A DNA stretch of 54,297 nt, from positions 1-54,297 of the forward strand of contig CAIOFF010000069.1 of NCBI GenBank assembly GCA_903857495.1, in the 5' to 3' direction. Of the stretch, positions 1 to 7,958 are shown piece by piece. The notes beneath the pieces were generated by a model. It was not told where the DNA came from. It ran no database searches and worked only from the letters and a program-made list of their open reading frames with translations. Both the position numbers and the translations under genes were made by a program. The DNA is from an uncultured Holophagaceae bacterium (lineage in GTDB: Bacteria; Acidobacteriota; Holophagae; Holophagales; Holophagaceae). Every line of letters starts with the position of its first letter. Position 1 is the first letter of the stretch.

Positions 1-1
1 A

Positions 2-82
2 ACCGGTGAGGAACAGTGAGGAACGGTGAGACTGCCACGAGCTAAGGCTCTTTCTCACCGGCCCTCACCGTTCCTCACCGGT
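2..82. repeat. Inverted periodic repeat, GTGAGG core
   Basis: Two 29-nt arms face each other: 2-30 on the plus strand and 54-82 as its reverse complement, matching at 26 of 29 positions, with 23 nt between them. Each arm consists of about three units of 10 nt sharing the core GGTGAGGAAC or a close variant. The transcript of either strand could form a long hairpin. No gene overlaps it. It is the first member in this window of a family of arms with a common plan but different cores. Whether a further copy lies left of the window cannot be seen. Confidence 0.85.
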
Positions 83-343
83 CCATCAGCTTTTTTGTCC
101 GGACCATGTGCCGCAAGGGAGATGTCCCTGAGCCAGGGATGATCTGGTCCGGGTGCTGAGCCCCAATGCGCAGAGCACCTTCCATCAGGCGCCCCGCGTT
201 GGCACACGCTATTCCGCGATGAACCTTCCTTTGTGCCCTTTGTGCCCTTTGTGGTTAATTTTTCATTTCCTTTTGTGGTTGGCCTCAGTGCCTGAAGCCC
301 GCAGCCCAGGTGCCCGAGCGGCCGATCCCCATCATCTTTGTGG
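83..343. other. Gene-free gap with one periodic repeat arm
   Basis: No convincing gene is visible; the open frames here are low-complexity, repeat-derived translations. At 228-258 there is one periodic arm, three times CCTTTGTG at 10-nt spacing followed by GTGGTTAA (plus-strand sense), the pattern of the other intergenic arms with core CAAAGG. Shorter copies of TTTTGTGGTT and TTTGTGGTTA occur at about 271-280 and 334-344; the last one touches the stop codon of the methyltransferase that ends at 344. The rest holds nothing I recognise. Confidence 0.6.
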
Positions 344-958
344 TTACCGGTTGTCGAGCCGCCGCGCCACGGCCAGGAAGACGGGATAGCGTCGGCTGTC
401 CTTCTCGACCTCGCAGACGGTCTCGAGGCGGATGTCGTGAAAACCGGCCTGGGTAAGCTGCGCCCGGAAGGCTTCGCGGTCGAAGCCCCGGTGCACCTCG
501 GCCTCGGGGCCGTGGAAGGAGCCATCCTCGGCCTCCAGGTCCGCCAGGGCCACCCAGCCGCCGGGGGCCAAAACCTCGTGGAAGCGGCGCAGGATGCCCT
601 GGGTGTCGGGAATGTGGTGCAGGGTCATGAGGCTGCACACGAGGTCATGGCGGGCCTCGGGCTCGGGCTCGGCCTCCGCCAGCAGGTCCAGCCGCACCGG
701 TGTCATGTTCGCCGCCCCGGCCGCGGCGATCTTGGCGCGGAGCACCGCCAGCATCCCTTCGGAGGTGTCCGCCAGGGTCACCCAGGCGGCCTGGGGCTGC
801 AGGGCGAACCCCAGCAGGCCCGTGCCGCACCCGTATTCGAGGACCCGCAGACCCGCCAGGGGTACGGCCTGGGCGATGGCCCTGCCCACCGTCAGGGCCC
901 GCGCCACCTTGGCGGGATCCTGGTCCCAGGTTGCGGCCCTGGCGTCGAACTCAGTCAT
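344..958 (-). CDS. Class I SAM-dependent methyltransferase
   Basis: This 204-residue protein has the Rossmann-fold SAM-binding motif I at residues 38-47 (VLEYGCGTG), an acidic loop near residue 64 (LADTSEGM) and the motif IV/post-motif region around SLMTLHHIPD, all typical of class I methyltransferases acting on small molecules. It is a soluble cytoplasmic enzyme; the substrate cannot be told from the sequence. The ATG at 958 follows GGGAG at 5-nt spacing, which supports this start. It is divergent from the haem-motif membrane protein with only 32 nt between the two starts, so the two promoters must overlap the neighbouring genes or each other. The 3' end abuts a repeat-rich gap. Confidence 0.85.
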   Translation of the reverse strand: MTEFDARAATWDQDPAKVARALTVGRAIAQAVPLAGLRVLEYGCGTGLLGFALQPQAAWVTLADTSEGMLAVLRAKIAAAGAANMTPVRLDLLAEAEPEPEARHDLVCSLMTLHHIPDTQGILRRFHEVLAPGGWVALADLEAEDGSFHGPEAEVHRGFDREAFRAQLTQAGFHDIRLETVCEVEKDSRRYPVFLAVARRLDNR

Positions 959-990
959 GCGGTCTCCCTTGAAGCACCTACCATGGTCCC

Positions 991-1644
991 ATGTCCTCCC
1001 TGGTCCCCCCGTCGCCGAAGCGCCTTTCCATCACGCTCGCCCTGGCGGGACTGCTCCTGCTGTTCACTCTGACGCTGCTCCTGGTGGGCCTGCGGGAACT
1101 GCTGCCCACCGAGCGGCCGCCGGCGAACTCCCGGCTGCGGGCCGTGCTGGAGGGCTCCATGGCCGTGAACACCAGCCCCTCGGAACGGGAACGGGTCCGG
1201 TTCTGGCTGGCCGCCGGTGCCATGCAGGAGGGCCTCCCTGCGGTGGAGGCGCTGGTGGCCAACAACTGCGCCAGCTGCCATGCCCCGGGAGGCGAATACC
1301 CCCGCGTCACCAGCCCCGAGGACCTGCGCCACCTGGCGCGGCTGGCCGAGCCCACGGCTGCGACGGGACACCTGCCGACCCGCCTGCTCCACCTGCTTGC
1401 CTTTCCGCTGGTGTTCCTTGCCTGCGGGGCTCTGCTGCTGCGGACCCGCTGGCCCCGGCGGCGGGGGCTGGTGGTCGCCTGTACGCTCGCCGTGGTCTTC
1501 AATGCCGCGCAGTGGTGGCTGGGCCAGGGACGGCCCGAGCTGCTGTGGCTCGCACGCACCGCGGCCGGTGGCCTGGCCCTGGCCCTGGCGTCGCTGGCCG
1601 GGGCGGTGCTGTGGGACCTCCGGACGGAGCCCCGCCGACGCTGA
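991..1644 (+). CDS. Membrane protein with one c-type haem motif
   Basis: The 217-residue product has an N-terminal membrane segment (about residues 12-34), a hydrophilic domain with a single CASCH haem-c attachment motif at residues 93-97, and three more hydrophobic stretches (about 128-150, 157-173, 186-208). The CxxCH motif implies that the hydrophilic domain is outside the cytoplasm and receives haem covalently. No distal methionine is evident within about 30 residues after the motif, so the sixth ligand is unclear. I do not recognise the family. A role as a small membrane-bound electron carrier or as a haem-binding sensor is possible. The ribosome site before ATG 991 is weak. Directly downstream begins a 434-bp inverted-repeat element. 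Confidence 0.7.
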   Translation: MSSLVPPSPKRLSITLALAGLLLLFTLTLLLVGLRELLPTERPPANSRLRAVLEGSMAVNTSPSERERVRFWLAAGAMQEGLPAVEALVANNCASCHAPGGEYPRVTSPEDLRHLARLAEPTAATGHLPTRLLHLLAFPLVFLACGALLLRTRWPRRRGLVVACTLAVVFNAAQWWLGQGRPELLWLARTAAGGLALALASLAGAVLWDLRTEPRRR

Positions 1645-1673
1645 TCTCAACTCGCATGTGAGTGTAATAAATT

Positions 1674-2107
1674 CCCGATTATCGGCCAGCTTCAGCCTGA
1701 AAAGCGGTCCACAGATGACGCAGATGCCGCGTCTCCACCCTTGGCCTTGCCGCCCTGGGCACCCGGTCCCTGCCGGTGATCAAGGCGATTGCACAGATGG
1801 GTGCCGACACCACCCGCAGGGGCCCGCCGGAGGCGGCTTCCGGCGGCGCCGGAAGTCATCCAGGGGCGCCCCGGCCGCGCGCTCAAGGGCACGGCAGCGG
1901 CGCCCCTGGATGGAGCCCCATGCTGACGCAGCGGCCCTCTCCCTGCAGTCAGGGACATCACTGGCAATGGCTCTGGTTTCGCGGCACTGCCCCGAAGCGT
2001 ACCCCGGCATCGGGCAGGTGGGTCGGCGCCCATCTGCGCAATCTGCGTCATCTGTGGTTCCACCTTTGATCTTGAATGGCTGGGGCTGAGCTTGGCCGAT
2101 AATCGGG
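1674..2107. repeat. 434-bp element with terminal inverted repeats
   Basis: Outer inverted repeats of 24 nt lie at 1674-1697 and 2084-2107 (21 of 24 positions match; both begin CCCGATTATCGGCCA when read inward). Inside them sit periodic arms with core CAGATG: the right arm at 2031-2060 is continuous, while the left arm is split into 1707-1726 and 1787-1810 by about 60 nt of unrelated sequence. A perfect 14-bp stem (1857-1870 with 1899-1912) occupies the middle. No credible gene is inside: the frames are short and in both strands encode the repeats. It has the shape of a non-autonomous mobile element or of a large structured RNA locus. It fills most of the gap between the haem-motif gene and the rubrerythrin-like gene. 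Confidence 0.8.
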
Positions 2108-2151
2108 CTTGCTCTTTCAATGCAAATCGGGATTGTCCAGCGGCCAATAGA

Positions 2152-2188
2152 CGCACCGCCAGGAACCCGGAGGCTGCCTGGCGGTGCG
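2152..2188 (-). terminator. Hairpin downstream of the rubrerythrin-like gene
   Basis: A perfect 12-bp stem, CGCACCGCCAGG at 2152-2163 with its complement at 2177-2188 and a 13-nt loop, lies 25 nt beyond the stop codon at 2214 on the minus strand. The sequence after the stem on that strand is TCTATTGG, not a clear T-run, so this may end transcription weakly or only protect the 3' end of the korAB-rubrerythrin mRNA. Confidence 0.6.
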
Positions 2189-2213
2189 GGGTTTGCTTAC
2201 GGTGGTGTCCCGC

Positions 2214-2738
2214 CTACTGGGCGGCGGGTTCGTCCACGAAGTCCTCATCAGAGAGGCCGCTGTCCGGGGGCAGCTTGGCCAGCTCGGCGGTGACGAGGTT
2301 GGTGTGGTGCACTTCCTCGTCGCGCAGCTCCTCGAAGAGGGCCTTCACGCCGGCATCCTTCAAGGCGGGCAGGGCCGCCACGAAGAAGGCGTGGGCCTTC
2401 ACCTCGGAGGCCAGGGCGGCTTTCATGGCCTGGCGCGGGCTCATGAAGGCGCGAGCCGCATCGAAGTCCGGGGCCTCGATGTCGTAGATCATCTCCCGGG
2501 TCACGGCCTTGGGCTCCGTGCCGAAGAGCGAGCTGCGCCGCGCGGCCAGTTCCTCGCCGTGCTTGGCTTCGTTCTGGGCCATGAGGCGGAAGAACGTGGC
2601 CGCCTCGGGGGTCCGGTGCTGTTCCATCTGCGCCGCGAAGTCCTCGTAGCGCTCCTGGGCCTCTTCCTCGATGAGGACGGCCAGATCGAGGGCGTCCTTC
2701 AGGGAGAGGCTCGCGTAGTCAATGCCGCGGGTGGTCAT
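2214..2738 (-). CDS. Rubrerythrin/ferritin-like di-iron protein
   Basis: A 174-residue, helix-rich protein with the spaced carboxylate/histidine pattern of the ferritin-like superfamily: EEEAQERY near residue 28, NEAKHGEEL near 57, EVKAHAFF near 112 and DEEVHH near 138. Such proteins bind a di-iron centre and usually reduce peroxide or handle iron. No C-terminal rubredoxin domain (paired CxxC) is present, so this is an erythrin-type short form. ATG 2738 follows GAGG at a good distance. It lies 11 nt after korB on the same strand, suggesting co-transcription and a role in protecting the oxygen-sensitive iron-sulfur enzyme KorAB, which is inference from position. Confidence 0.8.
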   Translation of the reverse strand: MTTRGIDYASLSLKDALDLAVLIEEEAQERYEDFAAQMEQHRTPEAATFFRLMAQNEAKHGEELAARRSSLFGTEPKAVTREMIYDIEAPDFDAARAFMSPRQAMKAALASEVKAHAFFVAALPALKDAGVKALFEELRDEEVHHTNLVTAELAKLPPDSGLSDEDFVDEPAAQ

Positions 2739-2749
2739 CGGATCCTCTC

Positions 2750-3625
2750 TTACTTCTTGATGAAGAGGTCGAGGATGTTCTCCGCAGGAGGGGCATCCTT
2801 GGACAGCAGGGCCTGCCGCTCACGCACAAGACCATCGTAGGTGGGCGCCGGCTCGGGGTTGCGGTAGAACACGCCCAGGTGCAGCTTCTGGCCATAGTGC
2901 TGGGCCAGATCCATGGCGGCCAGACGGTCCGCGGGGTTGTGGCCCAGGGCCGTCAGGTTCTCGCTGATGGCCTTGAGGCCCTTGATCTGCTGGGCTTCTT
3001 CGCCGTAGGTGACACAGGGGGACTGGATGTTCACGAAGGCGAACCCGGGATAGCGGATGGCCTCCTCGATGGTGGCCGCCATGCCCGCCAGGTCCGTGGG
3101 CGAGGCCTGGGCCACAAAGCCCGCGCCGTAGGCCAGCACGTAGAGCAGCGGGTTCACCGGCTCTTCGAGGCTGCCGTAGCGGGAGGTGCAGGTGGTGCGC
3201 CCCTTCTGCGACGTGGGGGACAGCTGCCCCTTGGTGAGGCCGTAGATCTGGTTGTCCATCACGATGTAGGTGATGTCCATGTTGCGCCGGATCAGGTGGG
3301 CGATGTGCCCGCCGCCGATGGAAAAGCCGTCGCCGTCGCCGCCGGCGGCCAGCACCAGCAGGTCGGGGTTGGCCAGCTTGATGCCCTGGGCGATGGGGAG
3401 CGAGCGGCCGTGGACGCTGTTGAAGCCATAGGCCGTGGTGTAGCCGGGAATGCGGCTGGAGCAGCCGATGCCCGACACGAAGGCGATCTCATGGGGCGGG
3501 CGACCAATGGCGGCCAGGGCGCGGTAGATGCCCTGGACCACGGAGAAGTCACCGCAACCGGGGCACCAGATGGGCTTGAGGTCGCTCTTATAGTCTTTCG
3601 CTTGGTATTCGCAGGTTGCGCTCAT
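2750..3625 (-). CDS. korB: 2-oxoacid:ferredoxin oxidoreductase, beta subunit
   Basis: The 291-residue subunit carries the thiamine diphosphate site (AAGGDGDGFSIGGGH, with the GDGD motif) and cysteines of a 4Fe-4S cluster (WCPGCG, GIGCSS, SPCVTYGE). With the alpha/gamma subunit encoded just upstream it oxidises a 2-oxoacid such as 2-oxoglutarate with CoA, reducing ferredoxin. The length fits the two-subunit KorAB type. The frame is open to a GTG at 3637 that overlaps the korA stop (GTGA), but ATG 3625 has GAGG six bases upstream and gives the usual N-terminus, so I chose it. Substrate preference (2-oxoglutarate versus pyruvate) cannot be settled from sequence alone. Confidence 0.93.
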   Translation of the reverse strand: MSATCEYQAKDYKSDLKPIWCPGCGDFSVVQGIYRALAAIGRPPHEIAFVSGIGCSSRIPGYTTAYGFNSVHGRSLPIAQGIKLANPDLLVLAAGGDGDGFSIGGGHIAHLIRRNMDITYIVMDNQIYGLTKGQLSPTSQKGRTTCTSRYGSLEEPVNPLLYVLAYGAGFVAQASPTDLAGMAATIEEAIRYPGFAFVNIQSPCVTYGEEAQQIKGLKAISENLTALGHNPADRLAAMDLAQHYGQKLHLGVFYRNPEPAPTYDGLVRERQALLSKDAPPAENILDLFIKK

Positions 3626-3633
3626 GGTGGACC

Positions 3634-5424
3634 TCACTCCTGGGGCTGAAGCTGGCCCTCGTGGCTGCGCTGCAGCTCCGAGAGGAGACGATGGAGAGCC
3701 TCGACGATGTCGGTGGGCAGGAAGGGGTTGGCACCGCTGCGGGCGAGGGACTGGACGCCCTTGGGCAGGTCGATGTGCATGCGGAGCAGCTTGAAGGTCT
3801 GGGCCAGGTGGGTCTGCTCGACGATCAGGCCCCTCTGCACGGACCGGAAGAACTCATTGTAGATGCCCTCCGCCACCGGATAGAGCAGGTAGGGGACCAT
3901 GAGCTTCACGTTGATGCCCTCGGCCTGAGCCATCTCCAGGGCCTCGCGGCAGACACCAGCAACGCTGCCCCAGGCCAGGATGGCGATGGGCGCATCGGGG
4001 TTGCCGGTCACTTCGAACAGGTCCTTGCGCTCCTTCAGCGGATCGAACTTCTTGGTGCGCTTGTCGTTCATGCGCTGGTGGACCGAGCCGCTGTTGGTCG
4101 GCGCGCCGGACTCCACGTGCTCGATGCCGGAGGCCAGGTAGGTGCCGCCGAGCATGCCCGGGTGGCTGATGGGGCTGATATGGTTGTCCGTCTGTTTGAA
4201 GCGCTTGTAGTCCACCAGATCCGTGCCCGTGGGCACCACCCGGTTGATGATCTTGAACTGGGAGGTGTCGATGGGATCGAGCGTTTCCTTGCGCGAGGCG
4301 ATCTCCTGGTCGGAGAGGACGATCACGGGCGTCTGGTAGTACTCGGCGATGTTGAAGGCCTCGATGGTGATGCGGAAGGTGTCGGCCACGGAGGTGGGGG
4401 CCAGGACCGGCCGGATCACGTCGCCGTGGGCTGAGAAGGCCGCTGCGAAGAGATCGGACTGCTCGGTCTTGGTGGGCAGGCCGGTGGAGGGGCCGCCGCG
4501 CTGGACGTCCACGATCACCAGGGGCAACTCGGCGATGCTGGCGAGGCCCATCATCTCGGACTTGAGGGAGAGGCCGGGGCCGCTGGTGGCAGTCATGGCC
4601 TTGGTGCCTGCGAAGGAGGCACCCACGGCCGCGCCGATGCCGGCGATCTCGTCCTCGGCCTGCAGCACCGCGCCGTTGTACTTCCAGACGTGGTCCGTGA
4701 AGAACTGCATCACCTCGGTGGAGGGGGTGATGGGGTAGCCGCCGAAGAAGCGGCAGCCCGCAAAGATCGCCGCTGCGGCGCACATGTCGTTGCCGTCGGT
4801 GATGAGCTTGACCTGGCCTTTGGTGGCCGAGGCCGCGACGTTCATGCTGACCTTGAGCGGGTGCTCCATGGCGAAGGCGCGGCCCGCGTCGAAGGCGCGC
4901 TGGTTGGCGTCCACCAGCTCCTCGCCCTTCTTGGCCAGCTTCTTCCGGATGCCCTTCATCACGGCGACGGCGCCGATGCCGAACCAGCCGGCGATGAGAC
5001 CCAGCACCACGGTGTTCTTGGCGCGCTCGGTGCCGGCGGTGGCCTTGGCCATCTCGGCGATGGGCACCGCGATCACCTGCAGCGGCGTCACGCCCACCAG
5101 GGGAATGTCCGCCTCGAGGATCTTGGTGGCGGCCTCGTAGATCACCACGGTGTTGCCGCTCACGGGCAGCTCCGCGCCGAACTTGAGGAAGTCATCCCAG
5201 TTCAGGGCCACAGCCACGTCAAGGTTGCCGCCGGGGTTGAGGATGGGGGTCGTGCTGATGCGCACGCGGCAGGAGGACTCGCCGCCGCGGATCTGCGAGC
5301 CGAAGCTCTTGGTCATGACCCCGTGGTATCCCTCGGCGGCCGCGGCCTGCAGCAATGAATCACCGGCGGAGACGATGCCATCTCCTCCCGAACCGGCCAT
5401 TCCGAAGACTAGATCCTTGCGCAT
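3634..5424 (-). CDS. korA: 2-oxoacid:ferredoxin oxidoreductase, fused gamma-alpha subunit
   Basis: The 596-residue protein is a fusion: an N-terminal gamma domain (residues about 1-190, with GSGGDGIVSAG and SQIRGGESSC) and an alpha domain (about 200-560, with GYPITPSTE and the ATSGPGLSL and QRGGPSTGLPTK motifs that contact thiamine diphosphate and substrate). It pairs with KorB, whose gene follows immediately. The frame extends 23 codons further upstream, but ATG 5424 has GGAGG five bases before it. Upstream is a 160-bp gap to fabD that probably contains the promoter; a 14-bp palindrome GGCTGCGCGCAGCC lies there at about 5467-5480 and could be an operator or a hairpin. Confidence 0.93.
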   Translation of the reverse strand: MRKDLVFGMAGSGGDGIVSAGDSLLQAAAAEGYHGVMTKSFGSQIRGGESSCRVRISTTPILNPGGNLDVAVALNWDDFLKFGAELPVSGNTVVIYEAATKILEADIPLVGVTPLQVIAVPIAEMAKATAGTERAKNTVVLGLIAGWFGIGAVAVMKGIRKKLAKKGEELVDANQRAFDAGRAFAMEHPLKVSMNVAASATKGQVKLITDGNDMCAAAAIFAGCRFFGGYPITPSTEVMQFFTDHVWKYNGAVLQAEDEIAGIGAAVGASFAGTKAMTATSGPGLSLKSEMMGLASIAELPLVIVDVQRGGPSTGLPTKTEQSDLFAAAFSAHGDVIRPVLAPTSVADTFRITIEAFNIAEYYQTPVIVLSDQEIASRKETLDPIDTSQFKIINRVVPTGTDLVDYKRFKQTDNHISPISHPGMLGGTYLASGIEHVESGAPTNSGSVHQRMNDKRTKKFDPLKERKDLFEVTGNPDAPIAILAWGSVAGVCREALEMAQAEGINVKLMVPYLLYPVAEGIYNEFFRSVQRGLIVEQTHLAQTFKLLRMHIDLPKGVQSLARSGANPFLPTDIVEALHRLLSELQRSHEGQLQPQE

Positions 5425-5584
5425 GAGCACCTCCAGGCTGGGAGTGGATGAGGGATGGCGAGATGGCTGCGCGCAGCCCAACATCCCACACACGAAACCG
5501 TGATCGCGGCGTTTATTTACCCTAACGTTGAAGGGCGTTGCTTTCCATCACACCTTCCCCGGAAACCAGCCTCCCAGGGGGGTG

Positions 5585-6523
5585 TCAGCCCAGCTGAGTC
5601 AGGTCCTCGGGGGCGCCCAGACTCAGGGCGGTCACCTCCAGGCCCCGTTCCTTGGCCTGCCGCTTGACCAGACCCGCCAGGACCTTGCCGGGACCCAGCT
5701 CCAGGAAGGTGGTCACGCCCTGGTCCAGGAGCAGGTCCAGGGTGGACTGCCAGCGCACCGCACCGGGAATTTGGCGCACCAGGCCGTCCCGCAGGGCCTC
5801 GGGCTCGGCCACGGCGGCGGCGTCCACGTTGTTCACCAGGGGACAGAGGGGCGCCCGGAAGCTCAGGTTGCGGAGGACCGGCTCCATGTGGGCCTGGGCT
5901 GGGCCCATGAGGGGGGAGTGGAACGGGGCGCTCACGGGCAGTTTCATGGCCTTCCGGCACCCCCGGGCCTTCACGGCCTCCAGGGCTGCGTCCACGGCCT
6001 CGGCGTGCCCGGCGATGACGATCTGCCCGGGGCCATTGAAGTTGGCGGGCACCACAATCTTGCCGGTGGCGGCCTGGGCCTCGGCGCAGCTGGCCTCCAC
6101 GTCCGCCTGGCTCATGCTCAGGATGGCTGCCATGGCACCCACGCCCACGGGTACGGCCACCTGCATGGCCCGGCCGCGCTCACGCACCGTGCGGACCGCG
6201 TCCTGAAAGTCGAGGGCGCCCAGGGCCACCAGGGCGCTGTATTCGCCCAGGGAGTGGCCGGCGGCGAAGTCGGGGCGCGGCAGTCGGTCGCCCAGGGCCC
6301 GCACCACCATGATGCTGTGGGTCAGGATGGCGGGCTGAGTGTGCTCCGTGAGCTTGAGGGTCTCCTCCGGCCCTTCGGCCATCAGCGCCGACAGGGCGAA
6401 CCCCAGGGCCGCATCGGCCTCCTGGAGCACGGCTCGGGCCGCCGGTTCCGCCGCGGCGAGCGCCATCCCCATGCCCACCGCCTGGGACCCCTGCCCCGGA
6501 AACAGCCAAGCCACCTTGCCCAT
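5585..6523 (-). CDS. fabD: Malonyl-CoA:ACP transacylase
   Basis: FabD moves the malonyl group from CoA to acyl carrier protein to supply fatty-acid elongation in the cytoplasm. The 312-residue protein shows the N-terminal FPGQGSQ motif, the nucleophile serine in GHSLGEYSA (about residue 92), the catalytic histidine in SAPFHSPLM (about residue 200) and the C-terminal LGPGKVLAGL motif. Length is normal. The frame opens four codons earlier, but ATG 6523 preceded by GGAGGG at about 5 nt is the better start. It follows plsX across a 169-bp gap filled by an inverted periodic repeat, so it may have its own promoter. Confidence 0.95.
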   Translation of the reverse strand: MGKVAWLFPGQGSQAVGMGMALAAAEPAARAVLQEADAALGFALSALMAEGPEETLKLTEHTQPAILTHSIMVVRALGDRLPRPDFAAGHSLGEYSALVALGALDFQDAVRTVRERGRAMQVAVPVGVGAMAAILSMSQADVEASCAEAQAATGKIVVPANFNGPGQIVIAGHAEAVDAALEAVKARGCRKAMKLPVSAPFHSPLMGPAQAHMEPVLRNLSFRAPLCPLVNNVDAAAVAEPEALRDGLVRQIPGAVRWQSTLDLLLDQGVTTFLELGPGKVLAGLVKRQAKERGLEVTALSLGAPEDLTQLG

Positions 6524-6559
6524 GGAACCCTCCATTCTGTCCTACTCTTCAGAAGAAAT

Positions 6560-6666
6560 AACTACTCTCGCAGAGGGTCGCGGAGATAGCTGAGAGCGCT
6601 GAGGGCAGCACCTTGAGTAAGCCTCTGCAGCCTCTGCCTTCTCGTCCTTTCTCCGCGAGAGTTGTT
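6560..6666. repeat. Inverted periodic repeat, CAGAGG/CGGAGA core
   Basis: The left arm (6560-6608) begins AACTACTCTCGCAGAG and continues as roughly 9-nt units (GGTCGCGGAGA, TAGCTGAGAG, CGCTGAGGG). The right arm (6622-6666) read on the other strand begins AACAACTCTCGCGGAG, matching 14 of the first 16 positions. Only about 13 nt separate the arms. The element occupies most of the plsX-fabD gap. It follows the same plan as the other periodic repeats in this window, with a different core, and could fold into a long imperfect hairpin in the plsX transcript. Confidence 0.8.
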
Positions 6667-6692
6667 CATCTTTTCCCTGCCCTTGAACGCGC

Positions 6693-7718
6693 TTAGTCCT
6701 GGGGCAGCAGGAGGGCGACGCGCTCCTGGATGCGCTGGTGCAGGTTGTGCTCGGCGGCGCGGAGGGCGGCGCGGATGGCGTTGCGCACGGCCTTGGCGTC
6801 GCTGCGGCCGTGGCCGATGATGCTCACGCCCTTCACGCCCAGCAGCGGGGCCCCGCCGTATTCCGAGTAGTCCAGCTTCTTCTTGAAGCTCTTCATGGCG
6901 GGCTTGGCCAGCAGGCCTGCGAACTTGGTCAGGGCGCTCTGCATGAAGCTCTCGCGCAGGCCGGAGATGATGCCCTCCGCCAGGGCCTCGCTGGACTTGA
7001 GCACGATGTTGCCCACGAACCCGTCGCATGCGATGACGTCGAAGCCGCCGTTCCAGATGTCCCGCCCCTCGGCGTTGCCCTCGAAGTTGATCTCCATCTG
7101 CCGCAGCATGGCGGAGGCGTCCTTGGTCACGTCCGTGCCCTTGCCGTCCTCTTCGCCCACGCTGAGGATGCCCACCCGGGGCCGCTCCAGACCCAGCACC
7201 TCTTCGGCGTAGACCGAGCCCATGACCGCGAACTGGGCGATGTGGACCGCGCGGCAGTCCACGTTGGCGCCCACGTCCAGCAGCACCGTGGGGGTGCCCT
7301 TCATGTTGGGCAGGACGCTGGCCAGGGCGGGCCGGTCCACGCCGTCGAGCTTGCCGATCACCAGGCTGGAGGCCACCATGGCAGCCCCGGTGTGACCCAT
7401 GGACACGACGCCGTGGGCCCGCCCCTCGCGGACCAGCTGCGCGGCCACCCGGATGGAGCTATCCTTTTTCTCCTTGAGGATGCAGGTGGCCTTGTCCTCC
7501 ATCCCCACGGTGTGGAAGGCGTGCACCAGTTCCACGCGCGCCATGAGGGCCGGGGTGAAGCCGTGCTTCGCCAGCTCGGGGCGGATCACGCCCTCATTGC
7601 CCACCAGGAACAGGTGGAGCCCGGGCCAGGCCTCAAGAGCCTCCCGGGCGCCCTGCAAAGTGGCATGGGGGGCAAAATCCCCCCCCATGACATCCAGTGC
7701 AATGCGGTGGCTGTCCAC
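6693..7718 (-). CDS. plsX: Phosphate acyltransferase PlsX
   Basis: PlsX converts acyl-ACP to acyl phosphate, the donor for glycerol-3-phosphate acylation in phospholipid synthesis; it is a peripheral membrane enzyme. The 341-residue protein starts with the family hallmark IALDVMGGDFAPH and contains MGHTGAAMVAS and ACDGFVGNIVLK motifs in the expected order. The start is GTG 7718, 10 nt after the rpmF stop, with no strong ribosome site, suggesting translational coupling to rpmF. The rpmF-plsX-fab order is conserved in many bacteria; fabH is not between plsX and fabD here. Confidence 0.95.
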   Translation of the reverse strand: MDSHRIALDVMGGDFAPHATLQGAREALEAWPGLHLFLVGNEGVIRPELAKHGFTPALMARVELVHAFHTVGMEDKATCILKEKKDSSIRVAAQLVREGRAHGVVSMGHTGAAMVASSLVIGKLDGVDRPALASVLPNMKGTPTVLLDVGANVDCRAVHIAQFAVMGSVYAEEVLGLERPRVGILSVGEEDGKGTDVTKDASAMLRQMEINFEGNAEGRDIWNGGFDVIACDGFVGNIVLKSSEALAEGIISGLRESFMQSALTKFAGLLAKPAMKSFKKKLDYSEYGGAPLLGVKGVSIIGHGRSDAKAVRNAIRAALRAAEHNLHQRIQERVALLLPQD

Positions 7719-7728
7719 CGAAGTGTTC

Positions 7729-7914
7729 TTAGGCCGTCGCGGCGACGCGGACGGCCAGCTTGCCGCGGTAGAAGCCGCAGCTGGGGCACACGCGGTGCGG
7801 CAGCTTGGGCGTCTGGCAGTTCGGGCAGGTGCTGGCGCTCATGACCTCGAGCGAGTCATGGGTGCGCCGGCGGTCGCGGCGGGCCTTGGAATGGCGGCGC
7901 TTGGGATTCGGCAT
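7729..7914 (-). CDS. rpmF: Large ribosomal subunit protein bL32
   Basis: A 61-residue basic protein with the bL32 N-terminus (MPNPKRRHSKARRDRRR) and the zinc-binding cysteine set CPNC and CPSCG (residues about 30-46). It is a component of the 50S subunit. ATG 7914 has AGGAG six bases upstream. All four cysteines are kept, so this is the zinc-dependent form. It lies between yceD and plsX, the common bacterial arrangement. Confidence 0.97.
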   Translation of the reverse strand: MPNPKRRHSKARRDRRRTHDSLEVMSASTCPNCQTPKLPHRVCPSCGFYRGKLAVRVAATA

Positions 7915-7958
7915 GGCTTGCTCCTAGGGGTAGAACACAAAGTTCCAGGTTAAGGGGT

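Noticed and set aside
1659-2156. Protein-coding genes inside the 434-bp element
   Set aside because: Frames on both strands start and end within repeat arms and have no recognisable domain or ribosome site.
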